Source of the DNA: Brevundimonas goettingensis
GTDB lineage: Bacteria; Pseudomonadota; Alphaproteobacteria; Caulobacterales; Caulobacteraceae
NCBI RefSeq assembly: GCF_017487405.1
Contig: NZ_CP062222.1
Span: 1,783,001 to 1,847,000 of the forward strand
Direction: 5' to 3'
DNA: 64,000 nucleotides
Position numbers and translations under genes: made by a program. Shown here one piece after another: positions 7,824 to 18,716 of the stretch. Below the pieces are notes generated by a model. That model had not been told where the DNA came from and did not search any database. It saw nothing but the letters and a program-made list of their open reading frames with translations. Position 1 is the first letter of the stretch. Every line of letters starts with the position of its first letter.

Positions 7824-9103
7824 TAGGCCACCTTCTTGAAGATGACCGAGGCGTTGGTGCCGCCGAAGCCGAAGCTGTTGGACATGGTCACATCGATCTT
7901 CATGGGTTTGCCCTTGTGTGGCACGAGATCGATGGCGGTTTCGTGTTCCGGATCATCGAGGTTAATGGTCGGCGGCGCGATCTGATCGCGCATGGCCAGC
8001 AGGCAGAAGATCGCCTCGATGGCCCCGGCGGCGCCCAGCAGGTGACCGGTCATCGACTTGGTCGAGGACACGGCCAGATCCTTGGCATGGTCGCCGACGA
8101 CCTTCTCGACCGCGCGCAGCTCGATCCAGTCGGCCATGGTCGAGGTGCCGTGGGCGTTGATGTAGTCGATTTCGGAGACGTCGATCCCGGCGCGCTTGAT
8201 CGCGGCCTTCATGGCCCGCACGGCGCCGTCGCCGTCCTCGGACGGGGCGGTGATGTGATAGGCGTCGCCCGACATGCCGTATCCGATGACTTCGCCATAG
8301 ATCTTGGCGCCGCGCGCCTTGGCGTGCTCGTACTCTTCCAGCACCACGACACCGGCGCCCTCGCCCATGATGAAGCCGGCGTGGCCGCGGTCATACGGAC
8401 GCGAGGCGGCCTCGGGCGTGTCGTTATAGGCGGTGCACAGGGCCTTGCAGGCCAGGAAGCCGGCGATGCCGATCGGGACGATGGAGCTCTCGGCCCCGCC
8501 CGCCAGCATGACATCGGCATCGCCCAGCATGACCATCCGGGCCGCGTCGCCGATGGCGTGGGCGCCTGTGGCGCAGGCGGTGACCGGAGCGTGGTTGGGA
8601 CCCTTCAGCCCGTGGCGGATCGAGACCTGGCCCGAGACCAGGTTGATCAGGGCCGAGGGGATGAAGAAGGGGCTGACCCGGCGCACGCCCTGTTCCTTCA
8701 GAACGATGGCGGTGTCGGCGATGGGCCCCAGGCCGCCGATGCCGGAGCCGATCATGACCCCGGTGGCTTCCTTGTCCTCGTCCGTCTCAGGGTGCCAGTT
8801 CGCGTCGTTCAGCGCCTCGTCTGCGGCGGCGATGCCGAACAGGATGAAGTCGTCGACGCGCTTGCGGTCCTTGGCGGACATGACCTTGTCGGGATCGAAG
8901 CTGCCGGGCGCGTCAGGCGAGCCGCCGCCGCGACCGTCGACGGAGGGCACTTCACCGGCGATGGTGCAGCCATAGCCCTCAGTGTCGAAGGCGGTGATCG
9001 GACCGATGCCCGAGCGTCCCTCGACGATGCCCTTCCAGGTATGTTCGACGCCCCAGCCCAGGGGGGTGACCAGTCCAAGGCCGGTGACGACAACGCGGCG
9101 CAT
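7823..9103 (-). CDS. fabF: 3-oxoacyl-[acyl-carrier-protein] synthase II (FabF)
   Basis: 426 residues from the ATG at 9101-9103 (MRRVVVTGLG); an upstream in-frame start would add 14 untypical residues. It condenses malonyl-ACP with growing acyl-ACP. The catalytic Cys is in TACATGAHAIGDAARM, the two His residues are in NAHGTST and SMTGHLLGAAGAIE, and the C-terminus has SNSFGFGGTNASVIF. A Gly/Asp-rich insert near residues 55-80 is longer than in E. coli FabF. It follows acpP in the fab operon, separated by a terminator-like hairpin. Confidence 0.95.
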   Translation of the reverse strand: MRRVVVTGLGLVTPLGWGVEHTWKGIVEGRSGIGPITAFDTEGYGCTIAGEVPSVDGRGGGSPDAPGSFDPDKVMSAKDRKRVDDFILFGIAAADEALNDANWHPETDEDKEATGVMIGSGIGGLGPIADTAIVLKEQGVRRVSPFFIPSALINLVSGQVSIRHGLKGPNHAPVTACATGAHAIGDAARMVMLGDADVMLAGGAESSIVPIGIAGFLACKALCTAYNDTPEAASRPYDRGHAGFIMGEGAGVVVLEEYEHAKARGAKIYGEVIGYGMSGDAYHITAPSEDGDGAVRAMKAAIKRAGIDVSEIDYINAHGTSTMADWIELRAVEKVVGDHAKDLAVSSTKSMTGHLLGAAGAIEAIFCLLAMRDQIAPPTINLDDPEHETAIDLVPHKGKPMKIDVTMSNSFGFGGTNASVIFKKVA

Positions 9104-9211
9104 GCCCTGCGCTCCATGACTGTTGAGACTCAAGCCGTAAATCATAGTGAGCGCGGGGCCTTACCGCTAGGGCGAGCGCTGATCAGCGCTTTTCGGAAGC
9201 CGGAAACGAAA

Positions 9212-9250
9212 ACGGCCGCCCGCGCTCCGTCGGGAGCATCGGGCGGCCGT
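9212..9250 (-). terminator. Intrinsic terminator/attenuator after acpP
   Basis: ACGGCCGCCC (9212-9221) and GGGCGGCCGT (9241-9250) form a 10-bp stem. An inner GCTCC/GGAGC pairing lies above it. Read leftward, the hairpin is followed by TTTTCGTTTCC, a U-rich tract. It lies 41 bp after the acpP stop and 108 bp before the fabF start, so it should end or attenuate transcription after acpP. Confidence 0.75.
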
Positions 9251-9290
9251 ATCTGTCGTCCATGCCCCTTTCGGGGTCAGGACGCCGGGC

Positions 9291-9530
9291 TTAGCCGGCG
9301 GTCTTTTCCGAGATGAACTTCACGGCGTCGCCGACGGTCTGGATGTGCTCGGCGGCGTCATCCGGGATCTCGATGTCGAATTCTTCTTCGAAGGCCATGA
9401 CCAGCTCGACGTTGTCGAGCGAGTCGGCGCCCAGGTCGTCGATGAAGCTGGCCTTTTCGGTGACCTTGTCCGGATCGGCGTCCAGGTGGTCGATGACGAT
9501 CTTGCGGACGCGTTCCAGGGTGTCGGACAT
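9291..9530 (-). CDS. acpP: Acyl carrier protein AcpP
   Basis: 79 residues from the ATG at 9528-9530, the normal ACP length; a longer in-frame start would add nine residues. ACP carries acyl intermediates on 4'-phosphopantetheine attached to the Ser of [12 protein letters not shown] (residue 37). The protein is strongly acidic ([29 protein letters not shown]), as expected. It lies between fabG and fabF. The hairpin just downstream suggests it is made in larger amounts than fabF, as is usual for ACP. Confidence 0.97.
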   Translation of the reverse strand: MSDTLERVRKIVIDHLDADPDKVTEKASFIDDLGADSLDNVELVMAFEEEFDIEIPDDAAEHIQTVGDAVKFISEKTAG

Positions 9531-9698
9531 GGGTGTCTCTGCCTTATGGGGCCGCAAGATGCGGCTGTTGTCTCAAATCCTGCCGTCTCATGACGGCGAC
9601 GCTTGTGCAAGACCCTAACGGGTCAGGCGGCAAGCGGTTGCGAGGCCCTTTAGCACAGCCATATCGGCTGGAAAGAGGGGTTTACAGGGATTGATCGC

Positions 9699-10439
9699 TC
9701 AGATCATCGCCATCCCGCCGTTCACATGCAGGGTCTGGCCCGTGACATAGGCGGCTTCGTCGGAGGCCAGATAGACGGCGGCGGCGGCGATTTCGTCGCC
9801 CAGACCCAGCCGGCCCATCGGGATGTTCTTCATGATGGCGTCCTTCTGGGCATCGTTGAGGACGTCGGTCATCGGCGAGGCGATGAAGCCCGGCGCGATG
9901 CAGTTGACGGTGATGCCGCGCGAGCCGACTTCCTGGGCCAGCGACTTGGAGAAGCCGATCATCCCGGCCTTGGAGGCCGCATAGTTGGTCTGGCCCGGAT
10001 TGCCCGTAACACCCACGACCGAGGTCACGCCGATGATGCGTCCGGCGCGGCGCTTCATCATCCCCTTCATCGCGGCGCGCGACAGGCGGAAATAGCTCTC
10101 CAGATTGATGGTCAGGACGGACTGGAAGTCCTCGTCCTTCATCCGCATCAGCAGGCCGTCCTTGGTGATGCCGGCGTTGGCGACCAGGATGTCCAGCGGC
10201 GAACCCGCGGCTTCCTCGGCGGCGGCGACCAGGTTGTCGACCGACTCGGGGTCCGACAGGTTGGCGGTGGCGAAGTGGGCGCGCTCGCCGAGTTCCTTCG
10301 CCAGATCGGCCAGCACGGCTTCGCGCGTGCCCGACAGGACGACGGTGGCGCCCTGGGCATGCAAGGCGCGGGCGACGGCCCCGCCGATACCGCCCGTAGC
10401 GCCGGTGACGAGGGCGGTCTTGCCGGTGAGATTGAACAT
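9699..10439 (-). CDS. fabG: 3-oxoacyl-[acyl-carrier-protein] reductase FabG
   Basis: 246 residues, a classical SDR that reduces beta-ketoacyl-ACP with NADPH. It shows the Rossmann motif TGATGGIGGAVA near residue 13, NAG at about residue 90, the catalytic triad Ser in VTSVVGVTGNPGQ with YAASK, and the C-terminal GQTLHVNGGMAMI. ATG and the fabD stop overlap as TAATG, giving coupled translation. Its position between fabD and acpP identifies it as the fatty-acid enzyme rather than another SDR. Confidence 0.96.
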   Translation of the reverse strand: MFNLTGKTALVTGATGGIGGAVARALHAQGATVVLSGTREAVLADLAKELGERAHFATANLSDPESVDNLVAAAEEAAGSPLDILVANAGITKDGLLMRMKDEDFQSVLTINLESYFRLSRAAMKGMMKRRAGRIIGVTSVVGVTGNPGQTNYAASKAGMIGFSKSLAQEVGSRGITVNCIAPGFIASPMTDVLNDAQKDAIMKNIPMGRLGLGDEIAAAAVYLASDEAAYVTGQTLHVNGGMAMI

Positions 10440-11395
10440 TATTCGGCTCCTTGCAGCGACTTCGCGAACGCTTCCAGCTCTTCAGGGGTGTTCAGGGCGA
10501 CGGCGTCGGCGTCCGGCGCGATGCGCTTGGCCATGCCGGTCAGGACCTTGCCCGAGCCGATCTCGGCGAAGCGGGTGACGCCGCCCTCACCCGCCATCCA
10601 CATCATGCTCTCGCGCCAGCGGACGCGACCCGTGACCTGTTCTACCAGGAGACGGCGGATCATTTCCGGATCGGTGACCGGACCGGCGGTGACGTTGGCG
10701 ACGACCGGCACGGCCGGGGCGACGATGGTCGCGGTGGCGAGAGCCGTGGCCATCTCGTCGGCGGCGGGCTGCATCAGGGGGCAGTGGAAGGGCGCCGAGA
10801 CGTTCAGCGGGATGGCCCGCGCGCCCAGCTCCTTGGCCTTCTCGATGGCGCGATCGACCGCGGCCTTGTCGCCCGAGATGACGATATTGCCCGCATTGTT
10901 GTCGTTGGCGACGACGCAGACGCCGACTTCCGAACCCGCCTTGGCGGCTTCCTCAGCGAGGGCCAGATCCGTCTTCGGGCCGATCAGGGAAGCCATGGCG
11001 CCCTGCCCCACCGGCACGGCGCGCTGCATGGCCTGGCCGCGCAGTTTGAGCAGGCGGGCCGTGTCGGCCAGCGAGATCGCCCCGACGCCGCACAGGGCGG
11101 AGTATTCGCCCAGCGAGTGACCGGCGACGAAGCCGGCGGTCGTCACGTCCACTCCGAACTCGGCCTTCAACGCCCGCACCGCCGCCACCGACACGGCCAT
11201 CAGGGCCGGCTGGGCGTTCTCGGTCAGGGTCAGCTGGTCCTCTGGCCCCTCGCGCATCAGCTGCGACAGGTTCTGGCCCAGGGCCTCGTCGATCTCGGCA
11301 AAGACCTCGCGCGCGCTGGCGAAGGCGTCGGCCAGGGCCGCGCCCATGCCGACCGACTGGCTGCCTTGTCCGGGGAACAGGAGGGCGAGGGTCAT
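10439..11395 (-). CDS. fabD: Malonyl-CoA:ACP transacylase FabD
   Basis: 318 residues. It transfers malonyl groups from CoA to ACP. The N-terminal LLFPGQGSQSVGMG, the nucleophile Ser in GHSLGEYSALC, and the His in SAPFHCPLM are all present. It is the first gene of the minus-strand operon fabD-fabG-acpP-fabF-mltG-yicC-gmk. About 175 bp separate it from the divergently transcribed TonB receptor; that gap must hold its promoter, which I could not assign with confidence. Confidence 0.96.
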   Translation of the reverse strand: MTLALLFPGQGSQSVGMGAALADAFASAREVFAEIDEALGQNLSQLMREGPEDQLTLTENAQPALMAVSVAAVRALKAEFGVDVTTAGFVAGHSLGEYSALCGVGAISLADTARLLKLRGQAMQRAVPVGQGAMASLIGPKTDLALAEEAAKAGSEVGVCVVANDNNAGNIVISGDKAAVDRAIEKAKELGARAIPLNVSAPFHCPLMQPAADEMATALATATIVAPAVPVVANVTAGPVTDPEMIRRLLVEQVTGRVRWRESMMWMAGEGGVTRFAEIGSGKVLTGMAKRIAPDADAVALNTPEELEAFAKSLQGAE

Positions 11396-11570
11396 TGAAC
11401 CGTCCGTGGGCCGTTGAATCAGGACCGGAGGCGTAAGCCGATCATTCCGTCAGGGCAAGCGGAACGCCCGATATCGCCTCGGTTGCACAAGGACCTGATT
11501 GAAGCCGCAGGTCCGACACAATCCCCCTCCAGCGTCACCATACCGAAACGGCGTTCGGGGGGAACGGGCC

Positions 11571-13697
11571 TTGGTTTTCAATCTCGTAGAGACGCGCCTG
11601 CACCGTTCCGGCGGCCGAGGTCTGGCCCTCGGCGCCTGGGCTTTGGGGCTCGCTGCGGTGCTGGGTGCGGATCCGGCCTTCGCCCTCGACGACGATGAAA
11701 GCCAGACAGCCTCCGCTGCGGTCGAGGTCGCTGCGGACGACAGGGTCACCCCCTATCAGGCCGACTTCTTTTCCGAGTTCCGCCCGGTCACGGCCCTGGA
11801 CATGATCTATCGCATCCCGGGTTTCCAGTTCGACGGCGGGACCTCGGCCCGGGGCATGGCGGGCACCCAGGGCAATGTGCTGATCGACGGCGACCGGCCG
11901 CCGACCCGAAGCGACACCCTCTATTCCATTCTGGCCCGCATCCCGGCTTCGCAGGTGTTGAGGATCGAACTGGTCCGCGGCGGCGCGGGCGGCATCGACA
12001 TGCAGGGCAAGGCGGTGGTCGCCAACGTCATCCGCAAACCCGACGCGGGCGTCAGCGGCGCCGTCTCGGTCGGGGCCAATCTGGTCTCCACCGGCGACAT
12101 CCAGCCCAACCTCTATCTGCAGATCCAGCAACAGCGCGGCGGCCGCTCGCTGGAGGGCTCGCTGCAGCTCTATCACGGGCCGGGCGCCCAGAACGGCTAT
12201 CGCATCCGCACCGCCCCGGACGGAACGGTCCTGCTGCGCGCCCTGTCGACCGGCGACTATATGTTCGATCAGGCCGAGGCGACCGGCGTCTATGAAGGCC
12301 CTCTGGCCGGCGGCCGTCTGCGCGCCAACGGCCTGTTCAGCTACAACGGCTCCGACTACGCCTTCACCGACCTTCTGGTCATTCCGTTCGGCCGCGAGGA
12401 CTCCGTCAGCCAGGAAGAGACCTTCAAGGGCGAGATGGCCCTGCGCTGGACCCGCAGCCTGCCGCGCGGCGCCACCCTTGAGCTGGTCGGCTCGCAGCAG
12501 TTGATCCATTCAACCTCTGACGGCCTCTACGACACCCCCGATTTCACCTCCCAGAGCCTCTCCGACGAGGACAGGGGCGAAAGCATCCTCAACGGCTCGG
12601 TCCAGTTTGCGTCCCTGAACACGCCGCTGGGCGCCTGGAGCTTCGAGACCGGCTCCGAAGCGGCGCTCAACTGGGTCGAGAGCGACACCGCCTACCGGTT
12701 CAACGGCGATCCCCTGTTGCTGCCTGGCGACGACACCCGGGTGGAGGAACTGAGGTCCGAGAGCTTCATCACCGGCGTCTGGGCGGCCCGGCCGAACCTC
12801 AGCCTGGAGACCACCCTGCGCTATGAGGCGTCGCGAATCACCGCCACCGGCAGCGCCGGCGAAGGCGAGACCACCCTGAGCTTCCTCAAGCCCCGGCTGA
12901 ACCTCGGCTGGACGCCGAAGCCGGGCCATCAGTGGAACTTCAAGGCCGAGCGCAACGCCGAACAGCTGTCCTTCGGCTCCTTCCAGGCCTCGGCCTCGTT
13001 CAGCACCGGCGTGTTCGGGCGCGGCAACCCCGATATCCGCCCGGCCCAGACCTGGCTCGCCCAGGCCCGTTACGAACGCGTCTACGACAAACAGGGCGCC
13101 TTCACCGCCGAGCTGACGCACGAGTGGATCGACGACGTCCTGGGGTCGGTGATCGTCACCGAAATCCCGCCGGGAGAGACCGACCCGGTCACCTTCACCA
13201 TCACGCGCAACGTCGCCGACGCGACGCGCGACACCCTGAAACTGACCAACCGCCTGCCGCTGGACCGGTTCGGCTGGACCGGCGGGATGTTCAACACCTC
13301 GGCGACCTGGCGACGATCGCAGACCCGCGATCCGATTACCTTGGAGGAGCGCCGTCTCAGCAGCGAACAGCCGTTCCTGTGGAGCCTGAGCCTGAGCCGC
13401 AACCTGACCGCCCAGCGGATCAGCTGGACCGTCGGCGCCTCCAGCGGCGGCGAGGGCCGGTCCTATGGCGCGCGCACCCTCTCGAGCTGGCGGTCCGATC
13501 CCTTTGTCTACGGCAGCTTTAGCTACCGCCCCGACGACACGCTCAGCCTCAGCGCAGACCTGAACGTCAGCCAGCCCAGCGAGAGCCGGTTCCGCCTGTT
13601 CGAGGGCGTGCGCGGCGCCAGCCCTGCCGCCTATGACGAGGTCAATTTCAGCCAGGGCCAGATCCAGGCCTCGGTGAGCCTGCGCCGCAGCTTCTGA
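11571..13697 (+). CDS. TonB-dependent receptor, plug-domain type
   Basis: About 708 residues. It is an outer-membrane receptor with a short N-terminal plug (VTALDMIYRIPGFQFDGG, GNVLIDGDRPPTR, IPASQVLRIELVRGGAGGIDMQGKA) followed by a beta-barrel ending in an aromatic residue (VSLRRSF). The TTG at 11571 follows GGGGGGAAC and gives a normal signal peptide with cleavage after DPAFA. An earlier in-frame TTG at 11499 would add 24 residues before it. No obvious substrate clue exists; it stands alone, divergent from fabD. The plug resembles small TonB receptors of Caulobacterales of unknown ligand. Confidence 0.8.
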   Translation: MVFNLVETRLHRSGGRGLALGAWALGLAAVLGADPAFALDDDESQTASAAVEVAADDRVTPYQADFFSEFRPVTALDMIYRIPGFQFDGGTSARGMAGTQGNVLIDGDRPPTRSDTLYSILARIPASQVLRIELVRGGAGGIDMQGKAVVANVIRKPDAGVSGAVSVGANLVSTGDIQPNLYLQIQQQRGGRSLEGSLQLYHGPGAQNGYRIRTAPDGTVLLRALSTGDYMFDQAEATGVYEGPLAGGRLRANGLFSYNGSDYAFTDLLVIPFGREDSVSQEETFKGEMALRWTRSLPRGATLELVGSQQLIHSTSDGLYDTPDFTSQSLSDEDRGESILNGSVQFASLNTPLGAWSFETGSEAALNWVESDTAYRFNGDPLLLPGDDTRVEELRSESFITGVWAARPNLSLETTLRYEASRITATGSAGEGETTLSFLKPRLNLGWTPKPGHQWNFKAERNAEQLSFGSFQASASFSTGVFGRGNPDIRPAQTWLAQARYERVYDKQGAFTAELTHEWIDDVLGSVIVTEIPPGETDPVTFTITRNVADATRDTLKLTNRLPLDRFGWTGGMFNTSATWRRSQTRDPITLEERRLSSEQPFLWSLSLSRNLTAQRISWTVGASSGGEGRSYGARTLSSWRSDPFVYGSFSYRPDDTLSLSADLNVSQPSESRFRLFEGVRGASPAAYDEVNFSQGQIQASVSLRRSF

Positions 13698-13726
13698 CCG
13701 CCCCTCCCGGCGCGGCCAGACAGTCC

Positions 13727-13755
13727 TTGCCGGATCGCCGGTTTTCCCCTATACG
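13727..13755 (+). promoter_or_regulatory. Candidate sigma-70 promoter for rpsF-rpsR-rplI
   Basis: TTGCCG (13727-13732) and TATACG (13750-13755) are 17 bp apart, about 140 bp upstream of rpsF. The surrounding CCCTATAC resembles alphaproteobacterial housekeeping -10 boxes. The intergenic region has no other good match. Assignment is by inspection only. Confidence 0.4.
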
Positions 13756-13894
13756 CGCCCGCTTTCCAGGGCTTCGGTCCTGATGCGGAACGCCAAAGGG
13801 TTCGGGAAGTCATCCCGGCCGCCGCTTCAGGAGCCATCGCAGGCGCGACTTACCCGGTCCGTCGGCGCCGACGCCCCACAAGGGAGACTGACGA

Positions 13895-14275
13895 ATGGCT
13901 CTTTACGAGCACACGGTCATGACGCGCCAGGATATCAGCGCGCAACAGGCCGAAGCCCTCAACGACACGATCAAGGACCTCATCGTCGCCGGCGGCGGCA
14001 CCGTGGCCAAGATCGAATACTGGGGCCTGCGCAACCTGACCTACCGGGTCAAGAAGAACCGCAAGGCGCACTATTCCCTGCTCGCCATCGACACGCCTCC
14101 GGCCGCCATGGCCGAAGTCGAGCGTCAGCTGGGCATCAACGAAGACGTGCTGCGCTGGCTGACCGTCCGCGTCGAGGAACTCGACCTGGAACTGTCGCCG
14201 CTGCTGGCCCGCCGCGAGCGCGAACGTGAGCGCGACCGCGAGCGTCCGGCGCGTGAAGACGCCGTCGAAGCGTAA
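13895..14275 (+). CDS. rpsF: 30S ribosomal protein S6
   Basis: 126 residues. S6 binds the central domain of 16S rRNA together with S18. The N-terminal [14 protein letters not shown] and the core [22 protein letters not shown] are typical. The C-terminus is a charged Arg/Glu extension ([17 protein letters not shown]), common in alphaproteobacterial S6. A good Shine-Dalgarno AAGGGAG precedes the ATG. It is the first gene of the rpsF-rpsR-rplI operon. Confidence 0.97.
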   Translation: MALYEHTVMTRQDISAQQAEALNDTIKDLIVAGGGTVAKIEYWGLRNLTYRVKKNRKAHYSLLAIDTPPAAMAEVERQLGINEDVLRWLTVRVEELDLELSPLLARRERERERDRERPAREDAVEA

Positions 14276-14287
14276 GGATCAGATCAC

Positions 14288-14572
14288 ATGACCGATACCA
14301 CCGCTCCCCGTAACGTCCCGGGCACGCCCGCGGGCTCCGGCGCCGCCGGCCGCCGTCCTTTCTATCGTCGCCGCAAGGTTTGCCCGTTCTCGGGTGAAGG
14401 CGCGCCGAAGATCGACTACAAGGACGTCAAGCTCCTGCAGCGCTACATTTCCGAACGCGGCAAGATCGTGCCTTCGCGCATCACCGCCGTGTCCCAGATC
14501 AAGCAACGCGAATTGGCCAAAGCCATCAAGCGCGCTCGCTACCTGGCCCTCCTGCCCTACGTGGTGAAGTAA
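14288..14572 (+). CDS. rpsR: 30S ribosomal protein S18
   Basis: 94 residues. It forms a heterodimer with S6 on the 30S platform. The family core is clear: [26 protein letters not shown], then [38 protein letters not shown]. It begins 12 bp after rpsF with an AAGGA-like ribosome-binding site; rplI starts 1 bp after its stop. Confidence 0.97.
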   Translation: MTDTTAPRNVPGTPAGSGAAGRRPFYRRRKVCPFSGEGAPKIDYKDVKLLQRYISERGKIVPSRITAVSQIKQRELAKAIKRARYLALLPYVVK

Positions 14573-14573
14573 G

Positions 14574-15158
14574 ATGAAAGTCGTTCTGCTGGAACGCGTC
14601 GATAACCTCGGCGCCATCGGCGACGTCGTCACTGTCAAGGACGGCTTCGCCCGCAACTTCCTCCTGCCCCGCGACAAGGCGCTGCGCGCCACGTCGAAGA
14701 ACCTGGAGAAGTTCGAACTCGACCGCGTCGCCATCGAGGCCCGCAACGAGAAGAATAAGGACGCGGCCCAGAAGGTCGCCGACAAGATCGACGGTCAGTT
14801 CTACGTCATGATCCGCTCGGCCGGTGAAACCGGTCAGCTGTACGGATCGGTCGCCGGCCGCGACGTCGCCGAAGCCGTTCAGGCCGAAGGCGGCAAGGTC
14901 GAGCGCTCGCAAGTCGTGCTCAACACCGCGATCAAGTCGCTGGGCGTCCACGAAGTGCTGGTTCGCCTGCACCCCGAGGTCTCGGCCACCGTCAAGATCA
15001 ACATCGCCCGCTCGGCCGAAGAAGCCGAACGTCAGGCGAAGGGTGAGGACGTGATCAAGTCGGCCTACGACGAAGACCGCGAAGCCGCCGCCGAACAAGC
15101 CCGCGACATGGTCGAGGGCGGCGCCGGCCAACAGGACGGCCTGGGCTTCGAAGCCTGA
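14574..15158 (+). CDS. rplI: 50S ribosomal protein L9
   Basis: 194 residues. L9 has an N-terminal rRNA-binding domain ([33 protein letters not shown]), a long connecting helix, and a C-terminal domain ([39 protein letters not shown]). The acidic tail of about 45 residues after this domain is longer than the E. coli protein, as in other alphaproteobacteria. It closes the operon before a strong terminator. Confidence 0.97.
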   Translation: MKVVLLERVDNLGAIGDVVTVKDGFARNFLLPRDKALRATSKNLEKFELDRVAIEARNEKNKDAAQKVADKIDGQFYVMIRSAGETGQLYGSVAGRDVAEAVQAEGGKVERSQVVLNTAIKSLGVHEVLVRLHPEVSATVKINIARSAEEAERQAKGEDVIKSAYDEDREAAAEQARDMVEGGAGQQDGLGFEA

Positions 15159-15181
15159 TCGACCTGACGGTTGAAACGATC

Positions 15182-15214
15182 AAGGGCGCGTCCTCCGGGA
15201 CGCGCCCTTTTTCT
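15182..15214 (+). terminator. Rho-independent terminator of rpsF-rpsR-rplI
   Basis: AAGGGCGCGTCC (15182-15193) pairs with GGACGCGCCCTT (15198-15209) around the loop TCCG, followed by TTTCTTT. A 12-bp stem with a U-tract, 23 bp after the rplI stop. Confidence 0.9.
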
Positions 15215-15562
15215 TTGCCCGATGCCCTCCGGCCGTCCCGGCGAGACCTATAACTTTGGTCCGAAAGGATAAATCGGACGACCAGCCACGGCCTGGCCGT
15301 CCACCGCCAGCCGCGCGTCATCGATATGTCAAATATGCAACGTCGTGAAAGGAAGCGGTTAAGGCGTGCTTGACCGCCCCGGCCGACGCAACCAGCCTGC
15401 TGCTCAAGAACGGCGTCTGGGGCATTTCGGCAATGATCTTGCCGCGCACTCCTCCGTAGACCGACCAAAGGGAAACATCCCGGCCTGCGCCGGATCCAGG
15501 GATCAGGCGATCACCCCCGGCGCTCACACGTCGGCCCTTTCCTCGGTTTCCAGGCGCACCCC
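15215..15562. other. Intergenic region before TonB receptor
   Basis: About 350 bp without a supported gene. It contains a short inverted repeat, GTCCGA (15259-15264) and TCGGAC (15274-15279), near an AT-rich stretch (CTATAACTTTGG) that could be a promoter or operator for the receptor downstream. I see no cobalamin or other recognisable riboswitch elements, and no convincing ribosome-binding site for a small ORF. Confidence 0.5.
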
Positions 15563-18052
<2,490 letters not shown>

Positions 18053-18074
18053 GCCGCTCGCGGCACGGACGAGG

Positions 18075-18111
18075 GCGGCGCGGGGAGCGATCCCCGCGCC
18101 GCTTCCGTTTT
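18075..18111 (+). terminator. Rho-independent terminator with GCGA tetraloop
   Basis: GCGGCGCGGGGA (18075-18086) and TCCCCGCGCCGC (18091-18102) form a perfect 12-bp stem closed by GCGA, a GNRA tetraloop, followed by TTCCGTTTT. It begins 23 bp after the TonB receptor stop. Confidence 0.9.
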
Positions 18112-18182
18112 GGCCTTGCGCAGGTCATTGTTTCGCCACCGGAGCCCCGCCAAGCTTGGCCTTAGGAACAAGGGGAAAGATC

Positions 18183-18551
18183 ATGTTCAAGCGCGTCGCC
18201 ATCCTCGCTGTCGCCGTCAGCCTGATCGCCACGGCCGCCAGCGCCATGACGGTGCAGGAGTTCCTGACGACCGCCAGCCGCATCCCCCAGAACCCCACCG
18301 CCCTGCTGCGCTCCGACACCCGCCGGCTGATGAACGAATTCAAGGGCGGCATGCAGACCGTACGCGCCGAACAGACCGCCGATCGCGCCGCCGGACGTCG
18401 CCCCGCGACCTGCATGCCCGAGAAGGTCAGCTTCAACGTCAATGAGATCCTGGGCCGCTTCAACGCCATCCCGGCGGCGCGCCGCGGCCAGATCAGCGTG
18501 ACCCAGGCGTTGCGCGAATGGATGGCCGACCGCTATCCCTGCCCGGCATAA
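18183..18551 (+). CDS. Secreted small protein, possibly Rap1a-like fold
   Basis: 122 residues from the ATG at 18183; a GTG/ATG nine codons earlier is less likely because it would precede the signal peptide with charged residues. The signal peptide is FKRVAILAVAVSLIATAASA. The mature domain has two Cys (TCMPEKV and YPCPA) that could form a disulfide, and the C-terminal pattern ALREWMADRYPCP. This two-Cys layout resembles Rap1a/Tai immunity-like domains, but similarity is weak and no effector gene is next to it. No firm function. It sits alone between a TonB receptor and dnaB. Confidence 0.7.
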   Translation: MFKRVAILAVAVSLIATAASAMTVQEFLTTASRIPQNPTALLRSDTRRLMNEFKGGMQTVRAEQTADRAAGRRPATCMPEKVSFNVNEILGRFNAIPAARRGQISVTQALREWMADRYPCPA

Positions 18552-18716
18552 GGGCTCTTCCTTAAGGCTTGCCGCAAGGATCCTTCCTTTGGAAAGCTCC
18601 GTTCCCTGACAGGATTGGATATTTTCACCCTGTCCCCAGAAGGGCTTGGGTTGTCCACGGATGCGGGGGCGACCGAGCATGTCGCAGGGGCGTGCGACGG
18701 GTAAGGCGTTAACACA

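Noticed and set aside
18552..18716. AT-richer stretch before dnaB as a replication origin
   Set aside because: No repeated DnaA boxes or other origin features; dnaB presence alone is not evidence.
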